64,000 nt of DNA, from NCBI GenBank assembly GCA_965223255.1, contig CBDCWA010000003.1:124001-188000 (forward strand), read 5' to 3'. The DNA is from CBDCWA01 sp965223255. GTDB lineage: Bacteria > Pseudomonadota > Alphaproteobacteria > Rhizobiales > Hyphomicrobiaceae. The notes under the pieces were generated by a model that worked only from the letters and a program-made list of their open reading frames with translations, made no database searches and had not been told where the DNA came from. The stretch's first letter is position 1; the number at the start of each line of letters is the position of its first letter. The translations under genes and the position numbers were made by a program. Positions 17,169 to 27,086 of the stretch are shown here, piece by piece.

Positions 17169-20100
17169 TTAAGCTGTTGCCGCATCGGGCACGGAGCTGT
17201 CCTTATCGCGCGCCAAAGTCGTAAAGCCATAATCATCCAGGATCATGTACAGCGACGGCACAACAAACAGCACCAAAAACGTCGAGGCCAGGAGACCGAA
17301 GGCAAGGCTGGTCACCAGCGGCACCAAAACTTGTGCTTGCAGGCTGGTCTCAATCAAAATTGGGAACAATCCCGCTACTGTTGTCGTGGTGGTAAGCAGG
17401 ATGGCTCGGAATCGCGCCCGGCTGGCCTGGCCGACGGCATCATGCAACGGCATGCCGCGCTCATGGTTCTCTTTTGCAAAGTTCACGAGTAGGATTGAGT
17501 TGTTTACAACCACACCGGCGAGCGACACAAAGCCGAGCATCGACGGCATCGAAATGTCCAATCCCATCAGCAGGTGTCCGAGGATCACACCAATGAGGGC
17601 CAGCGGAATAGCGACCATAACTACGATCGGTTCCATATAGCTACCGAATTGGAAGGACAGCAGGAGATATACCCCGATCAGCCCGAGAATAAATCCGGCC
17701 ACCATAGAGCGCTGAGTGATCTGCGCTTCGCGATTCTGTCCCTCGAGGGCAACGCTGACGCCTGGGTACTTTGTCTTGAGCTTTGGCACAAATCGCTTCA
17801 GGGTATCATTGATGATCGCCGAGGCGTTACCAATTTCAACATTGACATCGCCCTGCACGCTAACGGTGCGGATACCATTGACGCGGTTGATGCGCGCGTA
17901 GCCCCGCTCCAGCACCAGCGTCGCAACAGCGCTGATTGGCACCTTGCGCCCCTCTGCTGCCGTCACTTGGAATTGCGATAAGCTGGTGAGGCTATTGCGA
18001 TCTTTGGCCCTAAGACGCACATCGACCTCGATGGATTCGGGGCCGACTTGTATCTCGCTAACGGTCGTCCCAAAGAACGCAGCTCTGAGTTGATCAGCGA
18101 TAGTTTTTGCATCTAAACCAAGGTTTGTTGCTTCGGACTTCAGGCGGACACCGACTTCGAGTTTTCCCCGTCTCAAGTCATCCGAGATATCAAAGGCGCC
18201 CCGGTAGCGGCGAAGCCAGTTGGTCAGATCGACCGCAGCCAGCTTCAGCTGGGCGAGATCGTTGCCTTTAAGCTGAATATCAATCGGCAGACCGCCTGGC
18301 CCAATCGTCGGCGTTGTGAACTTCAAACTTATAACATCGGCGGGTTGGCCGACGCCCTTGCGCCACAACGATAAGACTTGGTCCGAAGTTGAGGTCCGCA
18401 CTTCGGCGTTCAAGAGATCGGCGCGTACGGTTGCAACGTGCGGCCCCGTCTCGTAGGCATCTTTATTGCGGTTGTATTCAACGGTGATCGCTTGCACCAA
18501 CGGTTGGCCTTTGGGCTGTTTTGGTGTCAATTGTTTATTGATTTTTTCGATGCTTTCGGTGATCCGTTTGACCACCGCCTCGGTTCTTTCAAGCGGTGTG
18601 CCTTGCGGTAGCAATACCCGTGCCTCCAGAGTATTGCCATCAATTTTGGGGAAGGCGACAAATTTCACGATGCCTCCGGCCATAATGCTGACGGACATCA
18701 GCAGCAGCGCAAATGCGACACCAATCGTTAAATAGCGCACGGCAACGGCCCAGTCGACACAGCGCCCGGTAATGTCGCGCAGCGCAGCGAGGTGACGCGC
18801 CGTCCAGGCTTGTACCCGTCCCTGCTTATCCCCGCTACGGCCCATCGCGTGCGCGAGGTGATTTGGCAGGATGAGAAACGCCTCAACAAGGCTGACGGTT
18901 AGGACGACAAGCATCACCACCGGTATGACGCGCAAGACCTGTCCGATCTCGCCTTTAATAAAAGCGAGAGACCCAAAGATACAGGCCGTCGTGAGGAACG
19001 AGGCAAGAATACTCGGGAACACTTCCCGGGTGCCATCGATCGCGGCTTGCACACCATTTTTACCGCGCTGCCTGTGTGCGGCGACATTTTCGGAAATGAC
19101 AATCGCGTCATCCATCAAAATGCCAATTGCAATAAGTAGTCCGACCATCGTCAACATGTTGATCGAATAATCGATCAGGTACATGACCGCGAAGCCAGCC
19201 GCGAACGACACCGGCAGACCCATTGCCACCCAGAACGAATAACGAAATCCGAAGAACAGCCACATCGTCATGAACACAAGGATCAAGCCCTGGCCGCTGT
19301 TGTTGACCAACAGATTGAGGCGGTCCCTTACGATCGATGAACCATCGTTGGTGATGGCTAAGGCGACACCCGGTGGAATTGTGCGCCGTTCAACGTCCAA
19401 GAAGCGGCGCAGAGCATCGATGGATCGCAGTTTGTCTTCTTTGAGGGATTTTGACACCCGCATGATCGCGGCGCGTTTGCCTTTGAACAGTGTCTTGGCT
19501 TCGTCAAGCTCGAAGCGGTCTGTAATGGTCGCGATCTCTCCAAGACGTATTTGCCCGCCACCGCTTCCTGAGGCGACAATCAGACGGGAGAATGCGGCCA
19601 CCGTTTTGCGCTGGTCAGCAAAGCGCACCAAAATATCGCGTTCTTTGGTCTGGAGCGAACCGGCGGGCAGATCCAGGCTTTGGCGCTGAATTCTTGCGGC
19701 GATATCGGCAACGCTGAGCCCCAGTTGCTTGAGCGCGGATTCGGCAAGTTCAATTCTAATTTGGTGATCCGAGAACCCCTCGATCTCCACTTTCGTCAGG
19801 CCGGGGGTTTGCAGCATTCTGGCCTTCAGCCCTTCCGCGTAGGCCTTAAGTGAGCGAGCGTCGGCAAACCCGGTCACCGCGACAGCGGCAACGAAATCGG
19901 TCAGGCCAAGTTGTTTAATGATCGGGGCTTCCGCACGGTCAGGAAAATCGGTGATGGCATCGATTTCGGTTTTAACGTCCGAGGTAAAGCGATCGAGGTC
20001 GCCGCCTTCCTGCATTTCGATCGTTGCCTGCGCCGTGCCCTCGCGGGCTTCGCAAGAAATCTTATGCACCTGAGTGACGGTATCTATGGCATCCTCAATC

Positions 20101-20291
20101 CGTCGGCAGATCGCTTCCTCGACATCCTCAGCGCGTGAGCCGGGATAGGCGACAGTCACCTGAACTTTTGTCGGTTGAATGCGGGGAAACGTATCACGAC
20201 GCAGATTGGGCAGCGTGAACAGGCCGAGGATCAGAAACGCAGCCATAAAAAGATTAGCCGCTGTTGGATGGCGGGCAAAAAACGCAATCAC
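17169..20291 (-). CDS. RND efflux transporter, AcrB/MexB superfamily
   Basis: The 1040-residue protein has the RND layout: TM1 at the N-terminus, a large periplasmic domain (about 35-325), TM2-6 (about 330-560), a second periplasmic domain and TM8-12. The proton-relay pair is in ILMDDAIVISEN of TM4 (Asp-Asp near 405). It sits in the inner membrane and exports small molecules with a periplasmic adaptor, whose gene overlaps its start by 4 bases (ATGA). No outer-membrane TolC gene is adjacent. The downstream FMO gene begins 49 bp on. The substrate is unknown. Confidence 0.93.
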   Translation of the reverse strand: MIAFFARHPTAANLFMAAFLILGLFTLPNLRRDTFPRIQPTKVQVTVAYPGSRAEDVEEAICRRIEDAIDTVTQVHKISCEAREGTAQATIEMQEGGDLDRFTSDVKTEIDAITDFPDRAEAPIIKQLGLTDFVAAVAVTGFADARSLKAYAEGLKARMLQTPGLTKVEIEGFSDHQIRIELAESALKQLGLSVADIAARIQRQSLDLPAGSLQTKERDILVRFADQRKTVAAFSRLIVASGSGGGQIRLGEIATITDRFELDEAKTLFKGKRAAIMRVSKSLKEDKLRSIDALRRFLDVERRTIPPGVALAITNDGSSIVRDRLNLLVNNSGQGLILVFMTMWLFFGFRYSFWVAMGLPVSFAAGFAVMYLIDYSINMLTMVGLLIAIGILMDDAIVISENVAAHRQRGKNGVQAAIDGTREVFPSILASFLTTACIFGSLAFIKGEIGQVLRVIPVVMLVVLTVSLVEAFLILPNHLAHAMGRSGDKQGRVQAWTARHLAALRDITGRCVDWAVAVRYLTIGVAFALLLMSVSIMAGGIVKFVAFPKIDGNTLEARVLLPQGTPLERTEAVVKRITESIEKINKQLTPKQPKGQPLVQAITVEYNRNKDAYETGPHVATVRADLLNAEVRTSTSDQVLSLWRKGVGQPADVISLKFTTPTIGPGGLPIDIQLKGNDLAQLKLAAVDLTNWLRRYRGAFDISDDLRRGKLEVGVRLKSEATNLGLDAKTIADQLRAAFFGTTVSEIQVGPESIEVDVRLRAKDRNSLTSLSQFQVTAAEGRKVPISAVATLVLERGYARINRVNGIRTVSVQGDVNVEIGNASAIINDTLKRFVPKLKTKYPGVSVALEGQNREAQITQRSMVAGFILGLIGVYLLLSFQFGSYMEPIVVMVAIPLALIGVILGHLLMGLDISMPSMLGFVSLAGVVVNNSILLVNFAKENHERGMPLHDAVGQASRARFRAILLTTTTTVAGLFPILIETSLQAQVLVPLVTSLAFGLLASTFLVLFVVPSLYMILDDYGFTTLARDKDSSVPDAATA

Positions 20292-21733
20292 TGCTCGCCT
20301 CCCGGTGCTGCAACGCGTTTTGCCAGTTGCGCGCTAAGGTCTTTATCTTCGGTCGTCTTCAAGAGCAGTCCGTCTGCGACCGAGGGCACATCAGAGACGA
20401 TCACCCGGTCACCATCCTCAAGCCCCTCTGTGAGAATTGCGAACCCGGCGCCCTGATAGCCAACTGTAACCTTACGCACCTTGAGACGAGATTTGTCGGT
20501 CGCGAGGTAGACGGTGCCGTTATGGAGCGCGCTCACTGGCACGACGATTTGGCTTTTCAATGTATTCGCCCTCAGCTCTACCTCCACAAACATGCCTTTC
20601 AGCAACGGCGGTCGCGCGCCCGCTCGCGCCTGATTGTAGGGCCCGACCACACGTGTAATCAGACCAACGGTGCGCGTTTGTTCGTCCAGCGAGTCATTGA
20701 GGCGGGAGATTTCTCCACGCCATGTCACATCGCGATCGCCTGCGCGCAGTCGGACGATGGAATAAAGTCCGACCTCGCGCAGGAATTGGTTGCGGTCGGA
20801 CCATTTCCGCCCTTCAACCGCAAGCGCGCCGCGCAGAGTGTCGAAGAAGGCGCGCAAATGGACAATAGGGTATTGCGCCGTAATTTCTGCCGTCGCGACG
20901 GCGTCGGCGACGCCAAGCTTTGCACCGACTTGCACGAATTGTGAAATCTGCACATCTGCCGATGAAATCCGTGCGGCAAACGGCAGCGAGATGACTGTTC
21001 GTTTCAGATTTAGTTTTGCCGTCGCCAGTTTTGCCTTGTTAACGCGGATTTGCTCGCGTTTGACGGCCCGTTGCGTTGGGATCAGCCGCAAGGCATTACG
21101 CAGGTCCTGAACGCTCTTCTTTTGCTTTAAGAGATCGCGCACTTCGGCGTCAAAATTGAGTTTCGCCACATTGCCGCGCTTCAAGAGCGCGCGCTTTGCC
21201 TCGACAGTCTCTTCTTTAAGCTTCAGTGACTGCTGTTCGATGGCCAACAGATCTTTTGTATTCTTCTCCGTCACATCCATTTCCGCTAGAGCCGCCTCGG
21301 AGGATCGGATTTGTGCTTCACTTTCAGCGATAGCCAACTTGTAGTCATTGGGCGAAATGCGAAGGATCACCGTCCCCTTCTTGAGCAATGCACCGCGTTT
21401 GAATTGTGGATGGATATAAACAATCCTACCGCTGACCTGTGCAATGGCAGTCCATATGTTTTCCGGCCGCACCGAGCCATAGCCCACCAGTTTTGGTGCC
21501 ACATCGATGGGTTTCACGGTGATGACCCGCACGGCCTGCGCGCGTTCGCCTATGGCGCGTTGGTCGGGGGGTTGGCGTGCACTCACCGCGAACCATAAAA
21601 CGCCAGCCCCGATCAATAGCGGCGGAACGATCAAGAGCTTTCGTGACAAGGATTGCGACGACATAGATGGGACACCTTCAATTCCGCGCAATAGCGCCCG
21701 GCCCGCACCGGCAATGATGCGCGCCAGATCCAT
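20288..21733 (-). CDS. RND periplasmic adaptor (membrane fusion protein)
   Basis: The 481-residue protein has an N-terminal membrane anchor (about residues 32-50, LLIVPPLLIGAGVLWF), a lipoyl-like half (IWTAIAQVSGRIVYIHPQFK), a long helical hairpin (about 130-240) and beta-barrel parts (RLRAGDRDVTWRGEIS). This is the HlyD/MFP design that links an RND pump to an outer-membrane channel. The first 23 residues before MSSQSLS may not be translated; ATG 21664 is an alternative start and neither has a decisive ribosome binding site. It overlaps the RND gene by 4 bases, so the two are coupled. Confidence 0.9.
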   Translation of the reverse strand: MDLARIIAGAGRALLRGIEGVPSMSSQSLSRKLLIVPPLLIGAGVLWFAVSARQPPDQRAIGERAQAVRVITVKPIDVAPKLVGYGSVRPENIWTAIAQVSGRIVYIHPQFKRGALLKKGTVILRISPNDYKLAIAESEAQIRSSEAALAEMDVTEKNTKDLLAIEQQSLKLKEETVEAKRALLKRGNVAKLNFDAEVRDLLKQKKSVQDLRNALRLIPTQRAVKREQIRVNKAKLATAKLNLKRTVISLPFAARISSADVQISQFVQVGAKLGVADAVATAEITAQYPIVHLRAFFDTLRGALAVEGRKWSDRNQFLREVGLYSIVRLRAGDRDVTWRGEISRLNDSLDEQTRTVGLITRVVGPYNQARAGARPPLLKGMFVEVELRANTLKSQIVVPVSALHNGTVYLATDKSRLKVRKVTVGYQGAGFAILTEGLEDGDRVIVSDVPSVADGLLLKTTEDKDLSAQLAKRVAAPGGEQ

Positions 21734-22001
21734 AAACCGTTGCCCTGATCCAGGGTCAAGCCGATTTTAGACGATGGTATGAAGGAGGGCGGTCGCCGGC
21801 ATGCGCCGGTACCCGTCAAATGGGTGAGGTCCCAAAATTAAATGCTGACAGTGGTGGGGCATTGGCGGGCCAGGAAGATAGCGTATGCAACCTCTGGCCG
21901 ATCAATTATTTGGTACCGCACCTGCCACTGTGTCAGTGGCCAACGCAATTGATGGTCGCACGGAACGAAGCAACAGAATCCTGGACTGAAAAAAGCGCAG
22001 C

Positions 22002-22184
22002 CTAGCGGCTGACGTTCACTGCAGGGTTAGCCATGCTCGGTTCGCTAACCGGTTTGGGTCCGGACTGTTGCAGGACCTTATGATAGTGGATCAACGCCAT
22101 TTCATAGAAGGCAATACCCTTCCCAATAAGTGGTTGATTGATTTTACCATCAACTCCGATGATGCCACGATCTGTCAGTCGCAT
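22002..22184 (-). CDS. 60-residue hypothetical protein with strong ribosome binding site
   Basis: This short frame begins MRLTDRGIIG at ATG 22184 and has a perfect AGGAGG at 22198-22193 with 8 bases of spacing, better than most genes here. No signal peptide or membrane segment is visible; it is polar with a Tyr/His-rich middle (FYEMALIHYHKVLQ). Coding status rests mainly on the ribosome binding site. Function unknown. Confidence 0.5.
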   Translation of the reverse strand: MRLTDRGIIGVDGKINQPLIGKGIAFYEMALIHYHKVLQQSGPKPVSEPSMANPAVNVSR

Positions 22185-22469
22185 TGACAATACCTCCTGA
22201 TATCCGACCCTAGACCGGCAACCGTTTCAGTTTTGGTAAGGAGATTATTCAAATTTGATCCATCGTCGAAACAACGAGAAAAGGCCCCGCCCAGGCACAT
22301 GCGCGTCCACCAAATCCTTGAAAATATGAATGAATCTTATCAGCAACTCAATCGGACATTCCAATAGGCCGCAATGAAATTAGCGCAAGACAATGCCCGG
22401 TCACTTGGCGTAACATTAGATTTGAGGTGTGGGGCCCAGGCGAGACTGTGAGGGAAAAGGAGAGCTGAA

Positions 22470-22754
22470 ATGACAGCTGCGCCCACCCGGCATGCGCAAA
22501 GTGCAATTGAAAAGTCCATCCATTTGGATGGCACGGATATCGAAGTGAAGGTACGCCTTGAGAACACCAGTATGACGATAGACGTTGAAAAGTCCGGAAG
22601 TTGTGTGCACTCGGTGGTTATTGACCATGCCTCCGACCCCTTGGAGCATAGTTGGCTTGCCGACCTTTTCGCCCGCCAAGACCATGTCGAGCTGCGTGAA
22701 CTGGCCAAAGACGTTAATGACTACCTAATAAGTTCCAACACCAACCAGGGCTGA
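22470..22754 (+). CDS. 94-residue hypothetical protein
   Basis: The frame opens MTAAPTRHAQSAIEKS with an AAAGGAGAG ribosome binding site about 8 bases before the ATG. It is soluble and acidic, with alternating beta-like strands (TDIEVKVRLE, TIDVEKSG) and a C-terminal helix (ELRELAKDVNDYL). It sits 94 bp before the second RND pump on the same strand, but no pump link is evident. Function unknown. Confidence 0.6.
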   Translation: MTAAPTRHAQSAIEKSIHLDGTDIEVKVRLENTSMTIDVEKSGSCVHSVVIDHASDPLEHSWLADLFARQDHVELRELAKDVNDYLISSNTNQG

Positions 22755-22847
22755 GTGGGAGGGACTGCACGCCATGCCAGCAAAGGCTGAGGCGTGTGCC
22801 GGCCAGGATGAGACGCTTAGGGAGCTAGGAGTGCCGTTGGTTGTCAT

Positions 22848-25800
22848 ATGCCAGTATCGCAAGTGCCCCCGGCCGGTTTGTACCGAGGCTTGGCTGTGAC
22901 ACTATCTGATCTCAGTATCCGCCGCCCGGTTCTGGCAACGGTCGCAAGCCTGCTGATCATCGTTGTTGGGTTGGCGGCAATTGTAAAGCTGCCGATCCGC
23001 GAGCTGCCGGACGTCGACGCTCCGATTGTCGAGGTCCGCACGGTTTTGACGGGTGCCAGCCCAAAAATCATCGATACCGATATAACTGAAGTCATTGAGA
23101 GCGCCGTTGCTGGTATCAGCGGTATCAAGACAATGAATTCTCGAAGCCGGCGCGGGCGCAGTCGTACGACGATTGAGTTTGTTGCCGGCCGTAGCATTGA
23201 TGAGGCTGCCAACGACGTTCGCGATGCGGTTGGCCGTGTCCGCGCACGCCTGCCCGAAGAAGCCGAAGAGCCTCGGGTCCTCAAGAATGACAGTGACGAT
23301 GATCCGGTCATGCGCATCGCTGTCACCAGCCCTACTATGAGCCCGGCCGACATAACCGACTATATTGAGCGCTTCCTGCTCGATCGCTTGGCGACCGTCG
23401 ATGGCGTGGCAACCGTCGAGGTGCGCGGCTCGCGCCGTTATGCGGTACGCATTTGGCTCGATCGCCGCGCCATGGCTGCAAGAAATCTTACAGTTGCCGA
23501 TGTTGAGGCCGCTTTGCGGCGCAACAATATGGAACTGCCGACCGGCGAATTGAAGTCTAAAAGCAGGCAGCTCACGATACGTCTCGATAGCCGGATCACC
23601 ACCATCAATGCCTTCAAGCGCATTGTTGTCTCGCGTGTCGGCGGCTATCCCACACGGCTTAGCGAAATTGCCAAGGTTGAGCGTGGTCCCCGCGATACCG
23701 ATACGATCGTCCGTGCCAACGGCGAAAATGCCATCGGCTTGCGCGTTCTACGACAGTCGCAGGCCAACACCATGGCCATCTCGGCGGCCATTCGCAAGCA
23801 AATCGACGAGCTCAGGCCAACATTGCCTGCTGGCATGAAGATCATCATCGGTTCCGACGACGCATTGTTTATTGCCGCATCGATTCGCGAAGTCATGATT
23901 GCGCTCGGTATTTCTCTGATGCTGGTGATTGCCGTCATCACCTGCTTCTTGTTGTCGGCTCGTGCGACGATGATCCCTTCTGTCACAATCCCTGTCTCGC
24001 TCATCGGTTGCATGATGGTGATTTGGGCGCTGGGGTATTCCCTTAATGTTCTGACGCTCCTGGCGTTGCTCCTGGCGATCGGCCTTGTGGTCGATGATGC
24101 GATCGTGGTCCTGGAGAATGTTCAGCGACGCATCGATTTGGGAGAAACACCACTTGTGGCCAGCGCACTTGGCACCCGCCAGGTCACGTTTGCCGTCATC
24201 GCCACATCAATAACTTTGATTGCTGTTTTTGTTCCAATTTCGTTTTTGGACGGCCAGCTCGGGCGCCTGTTTTCCGAATTCGGATTTGTGATGGCGGGTG
24301 CGGTAATCATTTCGACCTTCGTGGCGCTTTCGCTGTGCCCGATGCTGGCCTCGAAGCTTCTGGCTCCGCGCCGCCAACCAACGGCGGCGGGCTCTGGCGA
24401 CAGAACAGAAACGTTAGGGCCGATTTCACGCGCCTACCGTGCCGGCCTGCGCAGCGCCCTGGCCATGCCCCTGGTTGTGATTGCGCTGGCTGCCGGATTT
24501 GCGGTTGGTGGCTGGTTTGTTTACGACATCTTGCCGCGCGAGCTAGCCCCGCGGGAAGATCGGGGTGTTGCCTTCGTCTCGATGAAGTCACCGCAAGGTA
24601 GCACTGTGACCTACACCGACGCTATGGCCAAGAAGGCGGAACGTATCATAGCCCCGTTACGCAAAGACGGTGTGGTAGAGACGACATTTTCGATTGTCGG
24701 CAGCCGGCTGCGTCCCGAGCGAGCGTTTATCGTGCTCCGACTGACGCACTGGGACAAGCGAACCATGAAACATACGGACGTAACACGAAAGCTACGTCCC
24801 AAAGTCCGCCGCATTACCGGCGCGCGCGCGCGTCCGATCGTACCACAAGGCCTCGGCATTAGAGGCAGTCGAACGCCTCTGCGGGTCGTTGTCAGCGGTC
24901 CCGACTTCGAGAGCACCAAGGAATGGGCGAAAGCCATCCTCGCGCGCATTGAAGACAATCCCGGTCTCATCAACCCGGACATGGACTACGAGGAAAACCT
25001 GCCCCAGGTGACGTTGAAGGTCGACCGTGAGCGCGCAGATGATCTAGGCATTAGCGTGCAAACCATTGCTACGACACTGCAGACGTTTTTTGCATCCAGA
25101 AAAATCACTGACTTTACCGATCGGGGCCGTGCCTATGACGTCGTCGTCCAGGCAAAACAACAAGATCGCCAGACACCCAACGACATACGAGGCATTTTCA
25201 TTCGCGCCGGCGATGGCAAAACCTTGGTACCGCTCTCTGCGTTGGTGAAGATCAACGAGAATGCCGCTGCCCCGACCTTGCGCCGCTTTGATCGTCTGCC
25301 ATCCGTGCGTATCGAAGCCGCCCTGCGTCCGGGGTATGATTTAGGATCAGCCTTAAAAGATGTTGAAGCCGCAGCCAAGGAAGTCCTACCGGCGTTTGCC
25401 AAGCTTGGCTATGACGGCCAGTCAAAGCAATTTAAAGAAACCACGAGCGGTGTCATGATCACGCTGATCCTGGCATTCTTGATCGTCTTCTTGGTGCTGG
25501 CTGCTCAATTCGAAAGCTTCGTGCATCCGTTGATCATTATGCTTTCGGTGCCATTGGCACTCGCCGGCGCGGTCTATGCGTTGTGGGGTGCCGGCCAGTC
25601 GATCAACATTTATAGCCAAATCGGCATTATTCTGCTGGTTGGTTTGATGGCCAAAAACGGCATTTTAATCGTCGAGTTTGCCAACCAACTACGTGATCAG
25701 GGCATGAGCGTGCGCGATGCCGTATTGGAGGCCTCCGTGTTACGCCTTCGCCCAATCGTCATGACTGTGATTTCCACCATCCTTGGCGCCATGCCGCTGA

Positions 25801-26003
25801 TTCTAGCGAGCGGCGCCGGTGCGGAAAGCCGCATTGCGATCGGCACCGTCATCATTGGCGGCTTGGGTGGCGCACTCGTGCTGACGTTGTTCCTGACGCC
25901 GGTGCTTTACGATTTGATGGCCCGCTTGACCCGCCCACGCGGAACCATAGAAAAGGCACTCGAAGCGGAGTTGTCGAGTGCCAGCGCGCAGCAACGAATT
26001 TAA
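22848..26003 (+). CDS. RND efflux transporter without adjacent adaptor
   Basis: The 1051-residue protein has the full RND topology, including the TM4 proton pair in LVVDDAIVVLENV and the paired periplasmic domains, with a C-terminal Ala/Glu-rich tail. It is HAE1-like (multidrug type). No membrane-fusion gene is adjacent: the only nearby adaptor belongs to the divergent pump at 17169-20291, about 1.1 kb away. It ends 12 bp from a convergent outer-membrane protein. The ATG follows a TCAT context with no strong ribosome binding site; a later start at VTLSDLSIRRPV is possible because pumps of this family commonly begin just before that block. Confidence 0.92.
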   Translation: MPVSQVPPAGLYRGLAVTLSDLSIRRPVLATVASLLIIVVGLAAIVKLPIRELPDVDAPIVEVRTVLTGASPKIIDTDITEVIESAVAGISGIKTMNSRSRRGRSRTTIEFVAGRSIDEAANDVRDAVGRVRARLPEEAEEPRVLKNDSDDDPVMRIAVTSPTMSPADITDYIERFLLDRLATVDGVATVEVRGSRRYAVRIWLDRRAMAARNLTVADVEAALRRNNMELPTGELKSKSRQLTIRLDSRITTINAFKRIVVSRVGGYPTRLSEIAKVERGPRDTDTIVRANGENAIGLRVLRQSQANTMAISAAIRKQIDELRPTLPAGMKIIIGSDDALFIAASIREVMIALGISLMLVIAVITCFLLSARATMIPSVTIPVSLIGCMMVIWALGYSLNVLTLLALLLAIGLVVDDAIVVLENVQRRIDLGETPLVASALGTRQVTFAVIATSITLIAVFVPISFLDGQLGRLFSEFGFVMAGAVIISTFVALSLCPMLASKLLAPRRQPTAAGSGDRTETLGPISRAYRAGLRSALAMPLVVIALAAGFAVGGWFVYDILPRELAPREDRGVAFVSMKSPQGSTVTYTDAMAKKAERIIAPLRKDGVVETTFSIVGSRLRPERAFIVLRLTHWDKRTMKHTDVTRKLRPKVRRITGARARPIVPQGLGIRGSRTPLRVVVSGPDFESTKEWAKAILARIEDNPGLINPDMDYEENLPQVTLKVDRERADDLGISVQTIATTLQTFFASRKITDFTDRGRAYDVVVQAKQQDRQTPNDIRGIFIRAGDGKTLVPLSALVKINENAAAPTLRRFDRLPSVRIEAALRPGYDLGSALKDVEAAAKEVLPAFAKLGYDGQSKQFKETTSGVMITLILAFLIVFLVLAAQFESFVHPLIIMLSVPLALAGAVYALWGAGQSINIYSQIGIILLVGLMAKNGILIVEFANQLRDQGMSVRDAVLEASVLRLRPIVMTVISTILGAMPLILASGAGAESRIAIGTVIIGGLGGALVLTLFLTPVLYDLMARLTRPRGTIEKALEAELSSASAQQRI

Positions 26004-26014
26004 GGACCGTAAAC

Positions 26015-26731
26015 CTAAAACCTCAAATTCAGCCCTACTCGCAGAATATCCAGTTTCGTCTCGAAATCAAATTGCCTGCGTGCGCGAAGCGCCTCAGAAA
26101 ATTTGATATCGTCAAGGGAGACATAGAGATATTCACCCTTGAGCGTCATGCTTTGAGACAGGCGCAATTCTATGCCGGCGCCGAACGTATAACCCGCAAC
26201 GGTCTCACTCGCCGAGCCAATCGATAAGCCACGTCGCGTGCTGATGCTCGAATTGACGTCGGCGACAGCAAGACCCGCCGTGAGATACGGAAGTATGGCG
26301 CCCGTGTCGTAACCAACGCGGCCACGCAGCGTCCATAACCAATCAATGGATGACAGGCAATTGCCTGGACAGTTCTTTCGGCTTGAACCTTCAACATCGC
26401 TGATCGAAATGTCTGTCTCCAGCCCCCAAACAGTCCTGCCATTTTGCCAATTGTAACCAAGGGTTCCACCCCACACGACACCCTCGATCTCATAGCTGCC
26501 ATTCAATGCCCTGGCCGCCCGCCTAGATTGGGTGCTCGTGTGCTCAACCTGACCGAAGCCACCACCCACGTGAAGTCCAACATACTTGCCTGCCCAAGGT
26601 GCATAGCCTGGTGCTGCATCCTTGACGCTGCCACGGCCGCCTGCGTTGGCAGCATTCGCGATGAATAGCGCAAAAGCTACCGTCAACGTCGCTGCCAAAA
26701 CACCTTTAGGCAGCGAATTATATCTAGCCAT
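26015..26731 (-). CDS. Omp25/31-like outer-membrane beta-barrel protein
   Basis: The 238-residue protein has a signal peptide (MARYNSLPKGVLAATLTVAFALF, cleaved about residue 29) and alternating short beta-strands with aromatic girdles, ending in LRVGLNLRF. A C-terminal Phe is the recognition signal of the BAM complex. It resembles alphaproteobacterial Omp25/31 porin-like proteins. ATG 26731 has an AAAGGTG site; a GTG three codons upstream is not needed. A related barrel lies 355 bp upstream on the same strand. Confidence 0.85.
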   Translation of the reverse strand: MARYNSLPKGVLAATLTVAFALFIANAANAGGRGSVKDAAPGYAPWAGKYVGLHVGGGFGQVEHTSTQSRRAARALNGSYEIEGVVWGGTLGYNWQNGRTVWGLETDISISDVEGSSRKNCPGNCLSSIDWLWTLRGRVGYDTGAILPYLTAGLAVADVNSSISTRRGLSIGSASETVAGYTFGAGIELRLSQSMTLKGEYLYVSLDDIKFSEALRARRQFDFETKLDILRVGLNLRF

Positions 26732-27086
26732 AATGAACACCTTTCACGCCCTTACCAAAGCGCACTGAACCAATCGAAATTCAAAAAAGCCGTCCAAAGA
26801 CGATCACATCACGTCTGCAAATAACAAACGGCGTTCAATGATTCAACGATGTTCAGTAAAATAGTCGCGTCGAGGTGTTCTGAATTGGAAGTTGGCAAGC
26901 ATGAATTCAGCTGCCTAGACGAAAATAAGTATCGGAAGATAAGTAATTTTTTAGCAGTCGATCAGGTCGACATTCATAATGCAACAGTGTTCATTTTTCA
27001 TCATTGTTACACAAAAAATGACCCGACGAGCAGCAATCGCCGGGCCACCGTTTGTAAGCAGAGGCTCTATGCATCCGGAACGGCGC
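26732..27086. other. 355-bp spacer between two barrel genes
   Basis: It holds the terminator of the upstream gene (27013-27046). The remainder is A+T-richer and probably carries the promoter of the downstream barrel gene. I see no coding frame. Confidence 0.5.
27013..27046 (-). terminator. Rho-independent terminator after barrel gene 27087-27791
   Basis: On the minus strand a stem CCCGGCGA/TCGTCGGG with one G-T pair and a 7-base loop is followed by TCATTTTTTG. It lies about 40 bp past the stop of the beta-barrel gene and fits a factor-independent terminator. Confidence 0.7.

Noticed and set aside
22848..26003. The two RND genes as one tripartite system
   Set aside because: They are divergent and each is a full-length pump; sharing the adaptor is possible but not shown.
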